A stretch of 12,705 nucleotides of DNA from Desulfuromonadaceae bacterium (GTDB taxonomy: Bacteria; Desulfobacterota; Desulfuromonadia; Desulfuromonadales; Geopsychrobacteraceae), in the NCBI GenBank assembly GCA_016744555.1, contig JADGED010000057.1, forward strand, positions 1-12,705, given 5' to 3'. Below the pieces are notes generated by a model. That model made no database searches, was not told the DNA's origin, and saw only the letters and a program-made list of their open reading frames with translations. The stretch's first letter is position 1, and every line of letters starts with the position of its first letter. Shown here one piece after another: positions 6,631-12,705 of this stretch. The translations under genes and the position numbers were made by a program.

Positions 6631-6663
6631 AAGCCGGTCGCACCTGTAAGGCTCGACCGGCTT
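6631..6663 (-). terminator. Hairpin terminator or attenuator between topA and trmFO
   Basis: AAGCCGGTCG (6631-6640) and CGACCGGCTT (6654-6663) form a perfect 10-bp stem around a 13-nt loop, which itself has CCT and AGG able to pair. Read on the minus strand, the second arm runs into TTTTCATTT, so it resembles a rho-independent terminator 25 nt downstream of the topA stop. The T-tract is short and interrupted, so read-through into trmFO is plausible. No convincing promoter is visible in the 42 nt between hairpin and trmFO ATG. Confidence 0.7.
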
Positions 6664-6687
6664 GTTATGTCTGCAAATTGTGATTTA

Positions 6688-9102
6688 TTAGTCTTCTTTT
6701 TTCTTAACCGCTTTCTTTGCTGGCGTTTTCTTCGCCGGAGCTTTTTTAGCGGTAGATGCTTTGGCTGCGGGCTTTTTCTTTGCCGCAGGCTTCTTTTTAA
6801 CCGCCGCTTTTTTTGCTGTAGCCTTTTTGACTGGAGGGATCAATTCATTTTCCCAGTCACAGTTTTCTTGTGGGCAACGTTGAACAGTACCCCAACGTTT
6901 AGTTACTTTAATTTCAGTTAACGGCCAAGCACATTTTGGACATGGTTCTTCTTTCGGTTCATTCCAAAGAGCGTACTTACATTTTGGGTAACGATTGCAG
7001 GAGTAGAAGATTTTGCCATAACGGCTCTTCTTTTCCATCATTTCCCCTTCACCACACTCTGGACAAGTGATCCCTAGTGATTTGGGCTTTTCCAGCGGTT
7101 GGATGTTTTTGCATTTGGGGTAACCGCTACAGGCGTAAAACTTTCCATAGCGCCCAGTTTTGATCAACATCGGGGAGTCACATTTTTCACATTTTTCATC
7201 TGAAACTATTGGCTCTTCAACTTCTTGCCCATCGCTGTTAAGTGGTTCTGTATGACGGCAATCGGGAAAGCCAGAACATGCAAGAAAGCGACCTGCTCGT
7301 CCAAGTTTGATTACTAACTCTTTGCTACACTCGGGACAAATTTTGTCGGTTTTTTCGGTAGTGACATCGGCTTTACTTACTTCCTGTTCTTTACGCCGTA
7401 ATAGGGCAATAAAGGGGTCCCAGAACTGTTTGATCGCTGGTGTCCAAGCTTTTTCGCCACGTGAAATAGCATCAAGCTCCTCTTCCAGCTCAGCGGTAAA
7501 GTCGTAATCGACGTATTGACTAAAATGTTCGGTCAATAACTTAGTGACTACTCGCCCTGTATCTTCTGGATGGAAGGTACGTTTCTCTAGTCGAGTATAT
7601 TTTCTGGTTACCAACGTATTCATAATGCTGGCATAAGTAGAAGGTCGGCCGATACTGTACTCTTCCAAAGTTTTAACCAAACTCGCTTCGGTAAATCGAG
7701 GCGGTGGCTGGGTAAAATGTTGTTCGGGAGTAAGTTCTTCGTTAGTAAGTTTTTCACCTTCGCTTAACGGTGGCAACAACCCTTCTTGGTTTTCATCAGT
7801 AGCGTTATCGGTACCTTCAATATATAGAGCCATAAAGCCGGGGAAGCGGATTACTTGACCACTGGCACGGAAGGTGTAACGCTCACCAGCAGCAATGTCG
7901 ACACTAGTAGCATCAAAAATCGCTTGGGTCATTTGCGAAGCTACTGTTCGCTTCCAGATCAATTCGTATAACCTGTACTGATCGGATGTTAAGTACTGCT
8001 TTAGTTGTGCCGGTGTGCGAGCGATGTAGGTCGGGCGTACCGCTTCGTGAGCCTCTTGGGCATTTTTACTTTTATTGCGGAAAACCCGTGGCTTTTCTAG
8101 GGCATAGGTTTCATCGTAAAGATTACAAATAACTTCACGTGCTTCACTAGTAGCGACATTCGACAAGGCAACTGAGTCGGTACGCATGTAGGTGATTAAA
8201 CCGTGCGTGCCGTCATCAACCTTGATTCCTTCGTAAAGCTTCTGCGCAACGCTCATGGTTTTACGTGCAGAGAATCCAAGCTTACGGCTAGCTTCCTGCT
8301 GCAGAGTACTGGTTGTAAATGGTGGCGCAGGATTACGCTTGCGTGCCTTTTTTTCAAGGGCTGCCACCTGAAATTGCACTTCTTGTAACTCGGCTAAAAT
8401 TTCAGCTGCTTGTTTTTCATTGCTGATGGCAAACTTAGCTAATTTTTTCCCGTCACAACTATGAAGCTTAGCGGTTAATTGGCTGTTTGCAAGATTAGCC
8501 AGTAGCGCTTCGATACTCCAGTATTCCCGTGGCTTAAATGCATCAATTTCATCTTCACGTTCGCAGATCAGGCGTAATGCCACCGATTGGACACGACCGG
8601 CCGACAAGCCGTAGCGAATTTTTTTCCACAAAAATGGCGAGAGGTTGAAGCCAACCAGATAGTCGAGGATTGAACGAGCTTGCTGAGCGTCAACCATATC
8701 ACGAGCAATTGAGCGTGGCTTAGACATTGCCTCGGTAATGGCAGATTGGGTGATTTCGTTAAAAGTTACCCGTTTGACCACCGGCTTTTTGCCGTTTTCA
8801 TCAATGCCAAGAGCTTCTAGCAGGTGCCAAGCAATAGCTTCCCCTTCGCGGTCGAGGTCAGTTGCGAGGATCAGTTCATCACTTTTTGCCACCTCTTTTT
8901 TAAGCAGGCTTACGTGTTTTTCACTATCTGGTAAAACCTGATAGTTTGGTTCAAAATTTGCCGTAGTATCAACTGATCCCTGCTTGCTTGGCAGCGCACG
9001 AACATGGCCATACGAAGCAAGTACTTTATAGCCTTTGCCCAGAAATTTCTCGATGGTTTTGGCTTTCGCCGGTGATTCGACGATAACTAGTGATTGGGCC
9101 AT
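6688..9102 (-). CDS. topA: DNA topoisomerase I (type IA), lysine-rich tail
   Basis: TopA relaxes negative supercoils by cutting one strand through a 5'-phosphotyrosine bond. The 804-aa product begins with a Toprim domain: Glu9 in IVESPAKAKTIEKFLG and the acidic motif DLDREGE (Asp82, Asp84, Glu86). The nucleophile is Tyr305 in GLITYMRTDS. Conserved SAGRVQSVALRLI (167-179) and EEYSIGRPSTYASIM (480-494) complete the core. Four C4 zinc-ribbon modules follow, with cysteines at about 589/592/609/615, 638/641/658/664, 680/683/702/708 and 721/724/743/748. Residues 758-804 form a low-complexity basic tail of Lys, Ala and Pro in PAKK/AAKK-like units (about 20 lysines in 46 residues), resembling histone H1 and probably a non-specific DNA grip. 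The ATG is preceded by GAGG at 6 nt. It lies 89 nt after smg and ends before a hairpin. Confidence 0.98.
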   Translation of the reverse strand: MAQSLVIVESPAKAKTIEKFLGKGYKVLASYGHVRALPSKQGSVDTTANFEPNYQVLPDSEKHVSLLKKEVAKSDELILATDLDREGEAIAWHLLEALGIDENGKKPVVKRVTFNEITQSAITEAMSKPRSIARDMVDAQQARSILDYLVGFNLSPFLWKKIRYGLSAGRVQSVALRLICEREDEIDAFKPREYWSIEALLANLANSQLTAKLHSCDGKKLAKFAISNEKQAAEILAELQEVQFQVAALEKKARKRNPAPPFTTSTLQQEASRKLGFSARKTMSVAQKLYEGIKVDDGTHGLITYMRTDSVALSNVATSEAREVICNLYDETYALEKPRVFRNKSKNAQEAHEAVRPTYIARTPAQLKQYLTSDQYRLYELIWKRTVASQMTQAIFDATSVDIAAGERYTFRASGQVIRFPGFMALYIEGTDNATDENQEGLLPPLSEGEKLTNEELTPEQHFTQPPPRFTEASLVKTLEEYSIGRPSTYASIMNTLVTRKYTRLEKRTFHPEDTGRVVTKLLTEHFSQYVDYDFTAELEEELDAISRGEKAWTPAIKQFWDPFIALLRRKEQEVSKADVTTEKTDKICPECSKELVIKLGRAGRFLACSGFPDCRHTEPLNSDGQEVEEPIVSDEKCEKCDSPMLIKTGRYGKFYACSGYPKCKNIQPLEKPKSLGITCPECGEGEMMEKKSRYGKIFYSCNRYPKCKYALWNEPKEEPCPKCAWPLTEIKVTKRWGTVQRCPQENCDWENELIPPVKKATAKKAAVKKKPAAKKKPAAKASTAKKAPAKKTPAKKAVKKKED

Positions 9103-9191
9103 CTTTTTCCTCTATGCGTCCTACTTTCGCAGACAGCTGGAAGGGTAACTGTTAAAGAGTGTGGCCTAGGAATTAGCACCGCGTTAAGTTT

Positions 9192-9677
9192 TTAATTATA
9201 AATTCGATCCCAATCGTTTTCCAGAAAACGGTCAATTTCTCGGAACCAAGGATTGTTTGGTTGAGAAAGAAGGGTAACGATGGTCATTAATTTAATTTCT
9301 TGCTCGTCAATCGCATCACTGGAAGCTTTTAGTGCGCGGTCGATTACTTCCTCTTGGGCGCTATCTGAAAGGATTCCCATCGCTCGAACTTTAAGTAGAA
9401 AACCTCTTGCCGCAGGAGTTAGGCTGTGTTGCTCTTGATTACTAAAAATGCGATAGGTAAGGAAATGATGGATCGTACTATCGGGAACTGGTTCAGCTTT
9501 AGATGCAGACTGCAGAGCTGTTGATTCCATCCAAGCAAAAGCGCCATTGATTTCATCAGCTTCGAATCCAGCGGAAACAAGTTCTGCCATAAGTTCTTGC
9601 TGGTTTATCGGGGTATCTTTCGCCCCTAATATATACTTGGCGATAAGATCGACTATTGCCATCACTCGTTCGTGCAA
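9192..9677 (-). CDS. smg: Smg family protein (DUF494)
   Basis: This is a 161-aa cytoplasmic protein of the DUF494/Smg family, unknown in function but found next to dprA and topA in many Proteobacteria. The helical, acidic sequence matches the E. coli Smg layout: an N-terminal IVDLIAKYILG helix, QQELMAELVSAGFEADEINGA, AWMES (equivalent to the LLWLE region), the central LTPAARGFLLKVRAMGILSD, and EEVIDRALKASSDAIDEQEI near residue 120. The start is TTG at 9677, chosen because AGGAG stands exactly seven nt upstream and because it aligns with the family N-terminus. An ATG five codons downstream lacks such a site. The dprA stop codon TAG is part of the AGGAG run, so translation of dprA and smg is probably coupled. 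The molecular role cannot be read from the sequence. Confidence 0.88.
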   Translation of the reverse strand: MHERVMAIVDLIAKYILGAKDTPINQQELMAELVSAGFEADEINGAFAWMESTALQSASKAEPVPDSTIHHFLTYRIFSNQEQHSLTPAARGFLLKVRAMGILSDSAQEEVIDRALKASSDAIDEQEIKLMTIVTLLSQPNNPWFREIDRFLENDWDRIYN

Positions 9678-9684
9678 TGAACCT

Positions 9685-9689
9685 CTCCT
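9685..9689 (-). promoter_or_regulatory. smg ribosome binding site overlapping the dprA stop
   Basis: Minus strand TAGGAGAGG: the dprA stop TAG (9690-9688) shares its AG with AGGAG, seven nt before the TTG start of smg. This supports the unusual TTG start and suggests translational coupling of the two genes. Confidence 0.65.
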
Positions 9690-10770
9690 AACTGCGAATA
9701 TAGTTGTTTCCGGGCAGTGTCTTGATCCCGCCCCGGAGCTCCAAGTCGAGTAAAATAGCGGAAAGCTCCATGGGAGTCAAGCCGCATTCACGGGCGATTT
9801 CGTCACTATGGCATGGTTCATGGTTAATCAGTTGGAAGACTTTTTGTGTTTGTCCATCAAGTTTATCGGTAAAATTGTTGTGATTGTTTAGCTGTTTAGT
9901 TGTTGGTCGGCCTGGCCATAATGCCTCAAGTATATCGGTAACCTCAGTAACTAATTGTGCCCCCTCTTTGAGGAGGCGATTGGTACCTTTGCTGTTGTTA
10001 GATTGTACTGGCCCCGGAATAGCAAACAGTTCACGACCTTGTTCTAGGGCAAAATCCCCAGTAATCAGTGAACCACTTTTTTCGGCAGCCTCTACTATTA
10101 GTACCCCTTTGCTTAGGCCACTGATAATTCTATTACGTCCAGGAAAATGCCCAGCTAAAGGTGGCGTTCCCGGAGGGTATTCGCTGATAATTGCATTTTT
10201 TTGGTGAATTTCGTCAAACAATAGGTTGTTTTCAGGTGGATAAATACAGTCTATACCGCAACCTAAAACGGCAATAGTTGCACCTTTAGCTGCTAGGGCG
10301 CCACGGTGGGCCGCACTATCAACGCCACGAGCTAGACCGCTAACAATACAAATATTATGCTTGGCTAAAGCGGTAGAAAGTTCTTTGGTTAGCAATAGCC
10401 CCGGTGCAGTTGCTCGGCGCGAGCCGACAATAGCAAAGCAATCATTGGTAGGAAGTGTTCCACGTAAGTATAAAAGGGCGGGAGGGTCATGGATCTCCCG
10501 AAGTAGGGGCGGATAGTTGCTGTCCTGAAAGGAAATTAATTTGATATTGTGTGCTTCAAGTTCATGCAGTTTTTTTTGAAACTGGGGATGGTTTTGAGCT
10601 GGTATCTTACGATAAAGATTGTCGGTTAATCCCGCTTCTCGCCATTGCTGTGGCGAAGATTGTAACGCTGCACTGTAGTTCCCAAAATAGTTGTAAAGCT
10701 TAAATAGTGCAACCCTTCCGAGTCCAGCTGTTAAATGGAGCCGGAGCAAGTCTTGTTGTGCGCTATCCAT
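9688..10770 (-). CDS. dprA: DNA-processing protein DprA (Smf)
   Basis: DprA binds incoming single-stranded DNA in natural transformation and loads RecA onto it; it is also kept in many bacteria not known to be transformable. The product (about 360 aa) has an N-terminal helical/HhH-like region (about 8-60). The Rossmann-like core follows, with FAIVGSRRATAPG, IVSGLARGVDSAAHRGAL, AVLGCGIDCIYPPEN, GHFPGRNRIISGLS, EAAEKSGSLITGDFALEQGR and FAIPGP. At the C-terminus is a winged-helix domain (HSDEIARECGLTPMELSAIL, then LELRGGIKTLPGNNYIRS). Two starts are possible. The ATG at 10770 has a GGGGGAG run just upstream (3-nt gap); the ATG at 10782 adds four residues and has no evident Shine-Dalgarno sequence, so 10770 is preferred, weakly. 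The terminator at 10807-10842 implies that dprA begins a transcription unit with smg and topA, though its promoter must be very close. A run of eight A's lies in codons near residue 70. Confidence 0.95.
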   Translation of the reverse strand: MDSAQQDLLRLHLTAGLGRVALFKLYNYFGNYSAALQSSPQQWREAGLTDNLYRKIPAQNHPQFQKKLHELEAHNIKLISFQDSNYPPLLREIHDPPALLYLRGTLPTNDCFAIVGSRRATAPGLLLTKELSTALAKHNICIVSGLARGVDSAAHRGALAAKGATIAVLGCGIDCIYPPENNLLFDEIHQKNAIISEYPPGTPPLAGHFPGRNRIISGLSKGVLIVEAAEKSGSLITGDFALEQGRELFAIPGPVQSNNSKGTNRLLKEGAQLVTEVTDILEALWPGRPTTKQLNNHNNFTDKLDGQTQKVFQLINHEPCHSDEIARECGLTPMELSAILLDLELRGGIKTLPGNNYIRS

Positions 10771-10782
10771 TGTCTCCCCCAT

Positions 10783-10806
10783 GATATATGGATAAAATTT
10801 ATAAAT
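10783..10806 (-). promoter_or_regulatory. AT-rich spacer upstream of dprA, possible promoter -10 region
   Basis: The 24 nt between the terminator and the dprA ATG are almost entirely A/T on the minus strand, including TATAAA and TATATC. If dprA has its own start of transcription, the -10 box must be here and the -35 region would overlap the terminator hairpin. No -35 hexamer at the right spacing is clear, so this is only a location argument. Confidence 0.25.
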
Positions 10807-10842
10807 AAAAAGGGGATTGAAGTATGGATCAATCCCCTTTTT
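10807..10842. terminator. Strong bidirectional-looking rho-independent terminator
   Basis: AAAAAGGGGATTGA (10807-10820) and TCAATCCCCTTTTT (10829-10842) form a perfect 14-bp inverted repeat with an 8-nt loop. The A and T tracts flank a GGGGATTGA core stem, so on either strand the stem is followed by a run of T's. On the minus strand it lies 37 nt after the LysM gene stop, where it should end the lipoprotein-LysM transcript and insulate dprA. Confidence 0.88.
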
Positions 10843-10879
10843 ATATTTCGTTTAAGCTAAAAGTACTACAGTAATTGTA

Positions 10880-11890
10880 TCAGTCGGTAACAATAGAAAT
10901 GCCATCACCGATTATTGCCGCATCAACACTTTTTATTATAATTGCTGAGGCAGTATTGTTTTTTGCTTCGATAACAATTGCTGCTCCAAGTACTGAGTCA
11001 GGTAGTTGTACCGCTCCAGCCTTTTTTATAACCTGGTCAGAGGTAGTCCTTGGTCTAGCAATATAGAAGAGGTTGCCTTTGGTTATGCCGTCAGCGCTAC
11101 CCATATCAATAAATATAACGTCATTGGTAGCAAAAGATCCTTTGCTCTCACGGCTAGCGACGATGTACCCTTTTTGGTCGGTGGTTCCACGGCGCAAAGC
11201 TAATTCGCTCTCTTGTGGCGCAAAGTTAAATAATTCTGCCCCCCGGCTGATTTCTCTGAAGGCGCCTTCAATCTTAGCTACGACCGTGTCTTCATTGATA
11301 TTGGTAACGGTAACGAAACCTAGGTTGTACATCATCGGTCCAATTTTTTTCTTGGTACGTGGATGCTTAATCATGTCGCTGCGAGAAAATAAGCTGAATG
11401 TGTCGCCAGCGGTTACGTTAGACAAGTTTTTCATCTTCAAGTAAACAGTGTCACCTTTGGTAAGCAATTGTCTATTGTCTACCGAGTCTACTAAGATTCC
11501 GAGTGGTTCTTCATTGGTTAGGATAAAACCATTACCACTTTTGCCTGCATTGATAGAAACTACCTTGGCTGGCGTGGGGGCAGTTTTAACCGATGCTTTT
11601 TCAGTTGCTTTAGTAGCCTCAGGATAAGCGGGTATAATTTTTAACCGTCCATCGAGAACTTGGATTTTTTGTCCTGGGAAAATTAAATGGGGGTTGGTAA
11701 TCTCTGGATTTTTAGCCCAAACATTGGGCCAATAGTAGGGATCATCGATAAATTTTTGTGATAAACCCCAGAGAGTATCACCTTTTTTAATCGTGTAGGT
11801 TTGGTCTTCGGCAGCAATTGCCGATGTAGTTGCAAATGATACTAGCAAAAAAACTAGTAAAGTTAACCAGCGCAATAGTGTATGTGTCAT
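10880..11890 (-). CDS. Secreted LysM-domain protein
   Basis: This 336-aa protein is probably exported and anchored to peptidoglycan. Residues 1-27 are a Sec signal peptide (short N-region with an arginine, hydrophobic LLVFLLVSFATTSAIA, cleavage near Ala26/27). A LysM domain follows at about 30-79 (YTIKKGDTLWGLSQKFIDDP through NPEITNPHLIFPGQKIQV). After a Pro/Ala/Lys linker (about 88-112) comes a predicted all-beta region to the C-terminus, with repeats of the kind GDTVYLK, GDTFSLFS, NDVIFIDMG and GNLFYIARP. These look like several small beta-barrel units; I do not recognise them as a named enzyme domain. LysM proteins of this kind occur upstream of dprA in other Proteobacteria. The ATG has GAGGG about 5 nt upstream. 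It follows the lipoprotein gene by 29 nt and is closed by a strong terminator. No hydrolase motif is visible, so a structural or adaptor role is more likely. Confidence 0.82.
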   Translation of the reverse strand: MTHTLLRWLTLLVFLLVSFATTSAIAAEDQTYTIKKGDTLWGLSQKFIDDPYYWPNVWAKNPEITNPHLIFPGQKIQVLDGRLKIIPAYPEATKATEKASVKTAPTPAKVVSINAGKSGNGFILTNEEPLGILVDSVDNRQLLTKGDTVYLKMKNLSNVTAGDTFSLFSRSDMIKHPRTKKKIGPMMYNLGFVTVTNINEDTVVAKIEGAFREISRGAELFNFAPQESELALRRGTTDQKGYIVASRESKGSFATNDVIFIDMGSADGITKGNLFYIARPRTTSDQVIKKAGAVQLPDSVLGAAIVIEAKNNTASAIIIKSVDAAIIGDGISIVTD

Positions 11891-11919
11891 CAGTTCCCTC
11901 TCAGACAGAGCTGCTGCCG

Positions 11920-12630
11920 TTATTTTTTCGGTTCAGTGCTCTGGTAAAATTGTTGCGCTTCCTGACTATCTGGATAATGGTTGCGCAATTGGTCAAGGAC
12001 GTTGTTCGCTTGGGTTAAGTTTCCCTCAAGTCGATAAATTTTTGCTAGCTGTAGTAACGCCGCAGGGGCTTTAGCTTTAGCATTTGGATCAGTGGCAAGC
12101 AACTGTAGATTGGTTTGCGCCTGCTGAGTTTTGTCTTGCGATAGCTGGGCATTTGCCAGCCAGTAGCGAGCATTTGGGCTGTATTGATGGTTCGGAAAAC
12201 TGTTTAGAAACGCTTCGAAACCAGCCTCTGCCTCTAATGGTCGGTCGGCAGCTAAATGAGAAAAAGCTGCCAAGTAAGAAGCTGCAGAAGCAGCGATCCC
12301 TGAGACTTCATTCTTGCCTAGTTGATAATTAATTGCCGTCTCGTACTGCTTTGACGATTCAGGCATTGTCGGGACTGTTTTTTGTATGTCTCCAACGGCT
12401 GCGGTAATTACTTTGTTGTCGATCAATCTTTGTTGTAATTGTTCTATTTGTTGTTGCAGTGAAGTTATCTGGTTTGATTGTTGCTGCTGCTGGCTTTGCA
12501 ACTGTTGCAGTTGTGTAATTGTAATATTTGAAGACATTTGAGGGGTGCTTTGGACGCAAGCATTGAGTGAAAAAAGTAGCCCCAGTAGTGGGATAAGTTT
12601 AATTATCTGGGCTGGGTAATGGTTTTGCAT
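11920..12630 (-). CDS. CpoB/YbgF-like TPR lipoprotein
   Basis: This 236-aa envelope protein has a lipoprotein signal peptide: hydrophobic IIKLIPLLGLLFSLNAC with Cys25 as the lipidated residue (lipobox LNAC). Next is a glutamine-rich coiled coil (about 39-70, with QQLQSQQQQQ and QQQIEQLQQRL), a low-complexity linker, and a C-terminal TPR-like domain (about 118-230). The latter contains FSHLAADRPLEAEAGFEAFL, YSPNARYWLANAQLSQDKTQ, APAALLQLAKIYRLEGNLTQ and a closing NHYPDSQEAQQF. This coiled-coil plus TPR layout is that of YbgF/CpoB, which works with Tol-Pal and links outer-membrane constriction to peptidoglycan synthesis. Canonical CpoB is usually a soluble periplasmic protein, so the lipid anchor is a variant. 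BamD-like and other TPR lipoproteins are alternatives. A GGAG lies 11 nt before the ATG, a long spacing. It is paired with the LysM gene. No tol or pal gene is inside the window. Confidence 0.72.
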   Translation of the reverse strand: MQNHYPAQIIKLIPLLGLLFSLNACVQSTPQMSSNITITQLQQLQSQQQQQSNQITSLQQQIEQLQQRLIDNKVITAAVGDIQKTVPTMPESSKQYETAINYQLGKNEVSGIAASAASYLAAFSHLAADRPLEAEAGFEAFLNSFPNHQYSPNARYWLANAQLSQDKTQQAQTNLQLLATDPNAKAKAPAALLQLAKIYRLEGNLTQANNVLDQLRNHYPDSQEAQQFYQSTEPKK

Positions 12631-12682
12631 GATTTACTGAACTCCATACGAGGTTTATTTCAGCTGCTGTTAAGCATGGCGA

Positions 12683-12704
12683 TACAATAAATTGTAGCTT
12701 AAGC
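12683..12704. promoter_or_regulatory. Inverted repeats upstream of the TPR lipoprotein gene
   Basis: TACAAT-AA-ATTGTA (12683-12696) is a 6-bp inverted repeat, directly followed by the palindrome GCTTAAGC (12697-12704). On the minus strand TACAAT (12696-12691) matches five of six bases of a sigma70 -10 box, about 60 nt upstream of the lipoprotein ATG. Its -35 box would lie beyond the window. It may be a promoter with operator-like symmetry, but the evidence is weak. Confidence 0.25.
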
Positions 12705-12705
12705 A

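Noticed and set aside
6598..6921. Plus-strand open frame rich in Phe, Arg, Cys and Leu
   Set aside because: It is the complement of the lysine-rich TopA tail, where AAA/AAG codons give TTT/CTT on the other strand; the odd composition is explained by that.
9103..9191. Promoter for topA in the smg-topA gap
   Set aside because: TTAACA could serve as a -35 box, but no acceptable -10 box follows at 16-18 nt, so no promoter was called.
11073..11444. Plus-strand open frame of 123 codons
   Set aside because: Antisense to the LysM gene, low-complexity hydrophobic/Ser-rich, no start signal; taken as a shadow.

Overview
The window is a housekeeping stretch in which all 13 convincing genes lie on the minus strand, so transcription runs from the right edge to the left. 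In transcription order they are: a CpoB/YbgF-like TPR lipoprotein, a secreted LysM protein, dprA, smg (DUF494), topA, trmFO, maf, a YggS-type PLP protein, gph, a MATE-like membrane protein, a DUF2164 protein, efp and epmA. No plus-strand gene, RNA gene, mobile element or CRISPR array is supported. No gap between genes exceeds about 105 bases.

The gene set suggests a Gram-negative bacterium, most likely a moderately AT-rich member of the Desulfuromonadales (the Geobacter/Pelobacter/Desulfuromonas side of the former Deltaproteobacteria). A lipoprotein plus LysM pair implies an outer membrane. The order dprA-smg-topA is widespread in Proteobacteria. TrmFO, the folate-dependent tRNA m5U54 methyltransferase, is absent from most gamma- and betaproteobacteria but common in deltaproteobacteria, and efp followed by epmA is also found there. 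This placement is inference from gene content and recall, not from a search.

Layout: (1) 12705-10880, envelope block: the lipoprotein and LysM genes 29 nt apart, closed by a perfect 14-bp terminator hairpin at 10807-10842. (2) 10770-6688, DNA block: dprA, smg and topA. The dprA stop codon is embedded in the smg Shine-Dalgarno sequence, and topA ends before a 10-bp GC-rich hairpin at 6631-6663. (3) 6588-1651, RNA, nucleotide and metabolite-care block: trmFO, maf, yggS, gph, the MATE-like gene and the DUF2164 gene. Most are very close, with a 1-nt gap at yggS/gph and an 8-nt overlap at gph/MATE. (4) 1545-68, translation block: efp with its own leader and strong Shine-Dalgarno sequence, then epmA 2 nt later. 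EpmA attaches (R)-beta-lysine to a conserved EF-P lysine, and EF-P then rescues ribosomes stalled at polyproline.

Several starts were revised from sequence evidence. yggS and maf begin at internal ATGs (4557 and 5176) with good Shine-Dalgarno sequences. smg and the MATE-like gene start with TTG, and the DUF2164 gene with GTG. The most notable features are the lysine-rich histone-H1-like tail of TopA, the two intergenic hairpins that divide the cluster, the tightly coupled membrane protein of unknown substrate, and the DUF2164-efp-epmA adjacency. I found no clear sign of an undescribed exotic system; this looks like a core chromosomal region.
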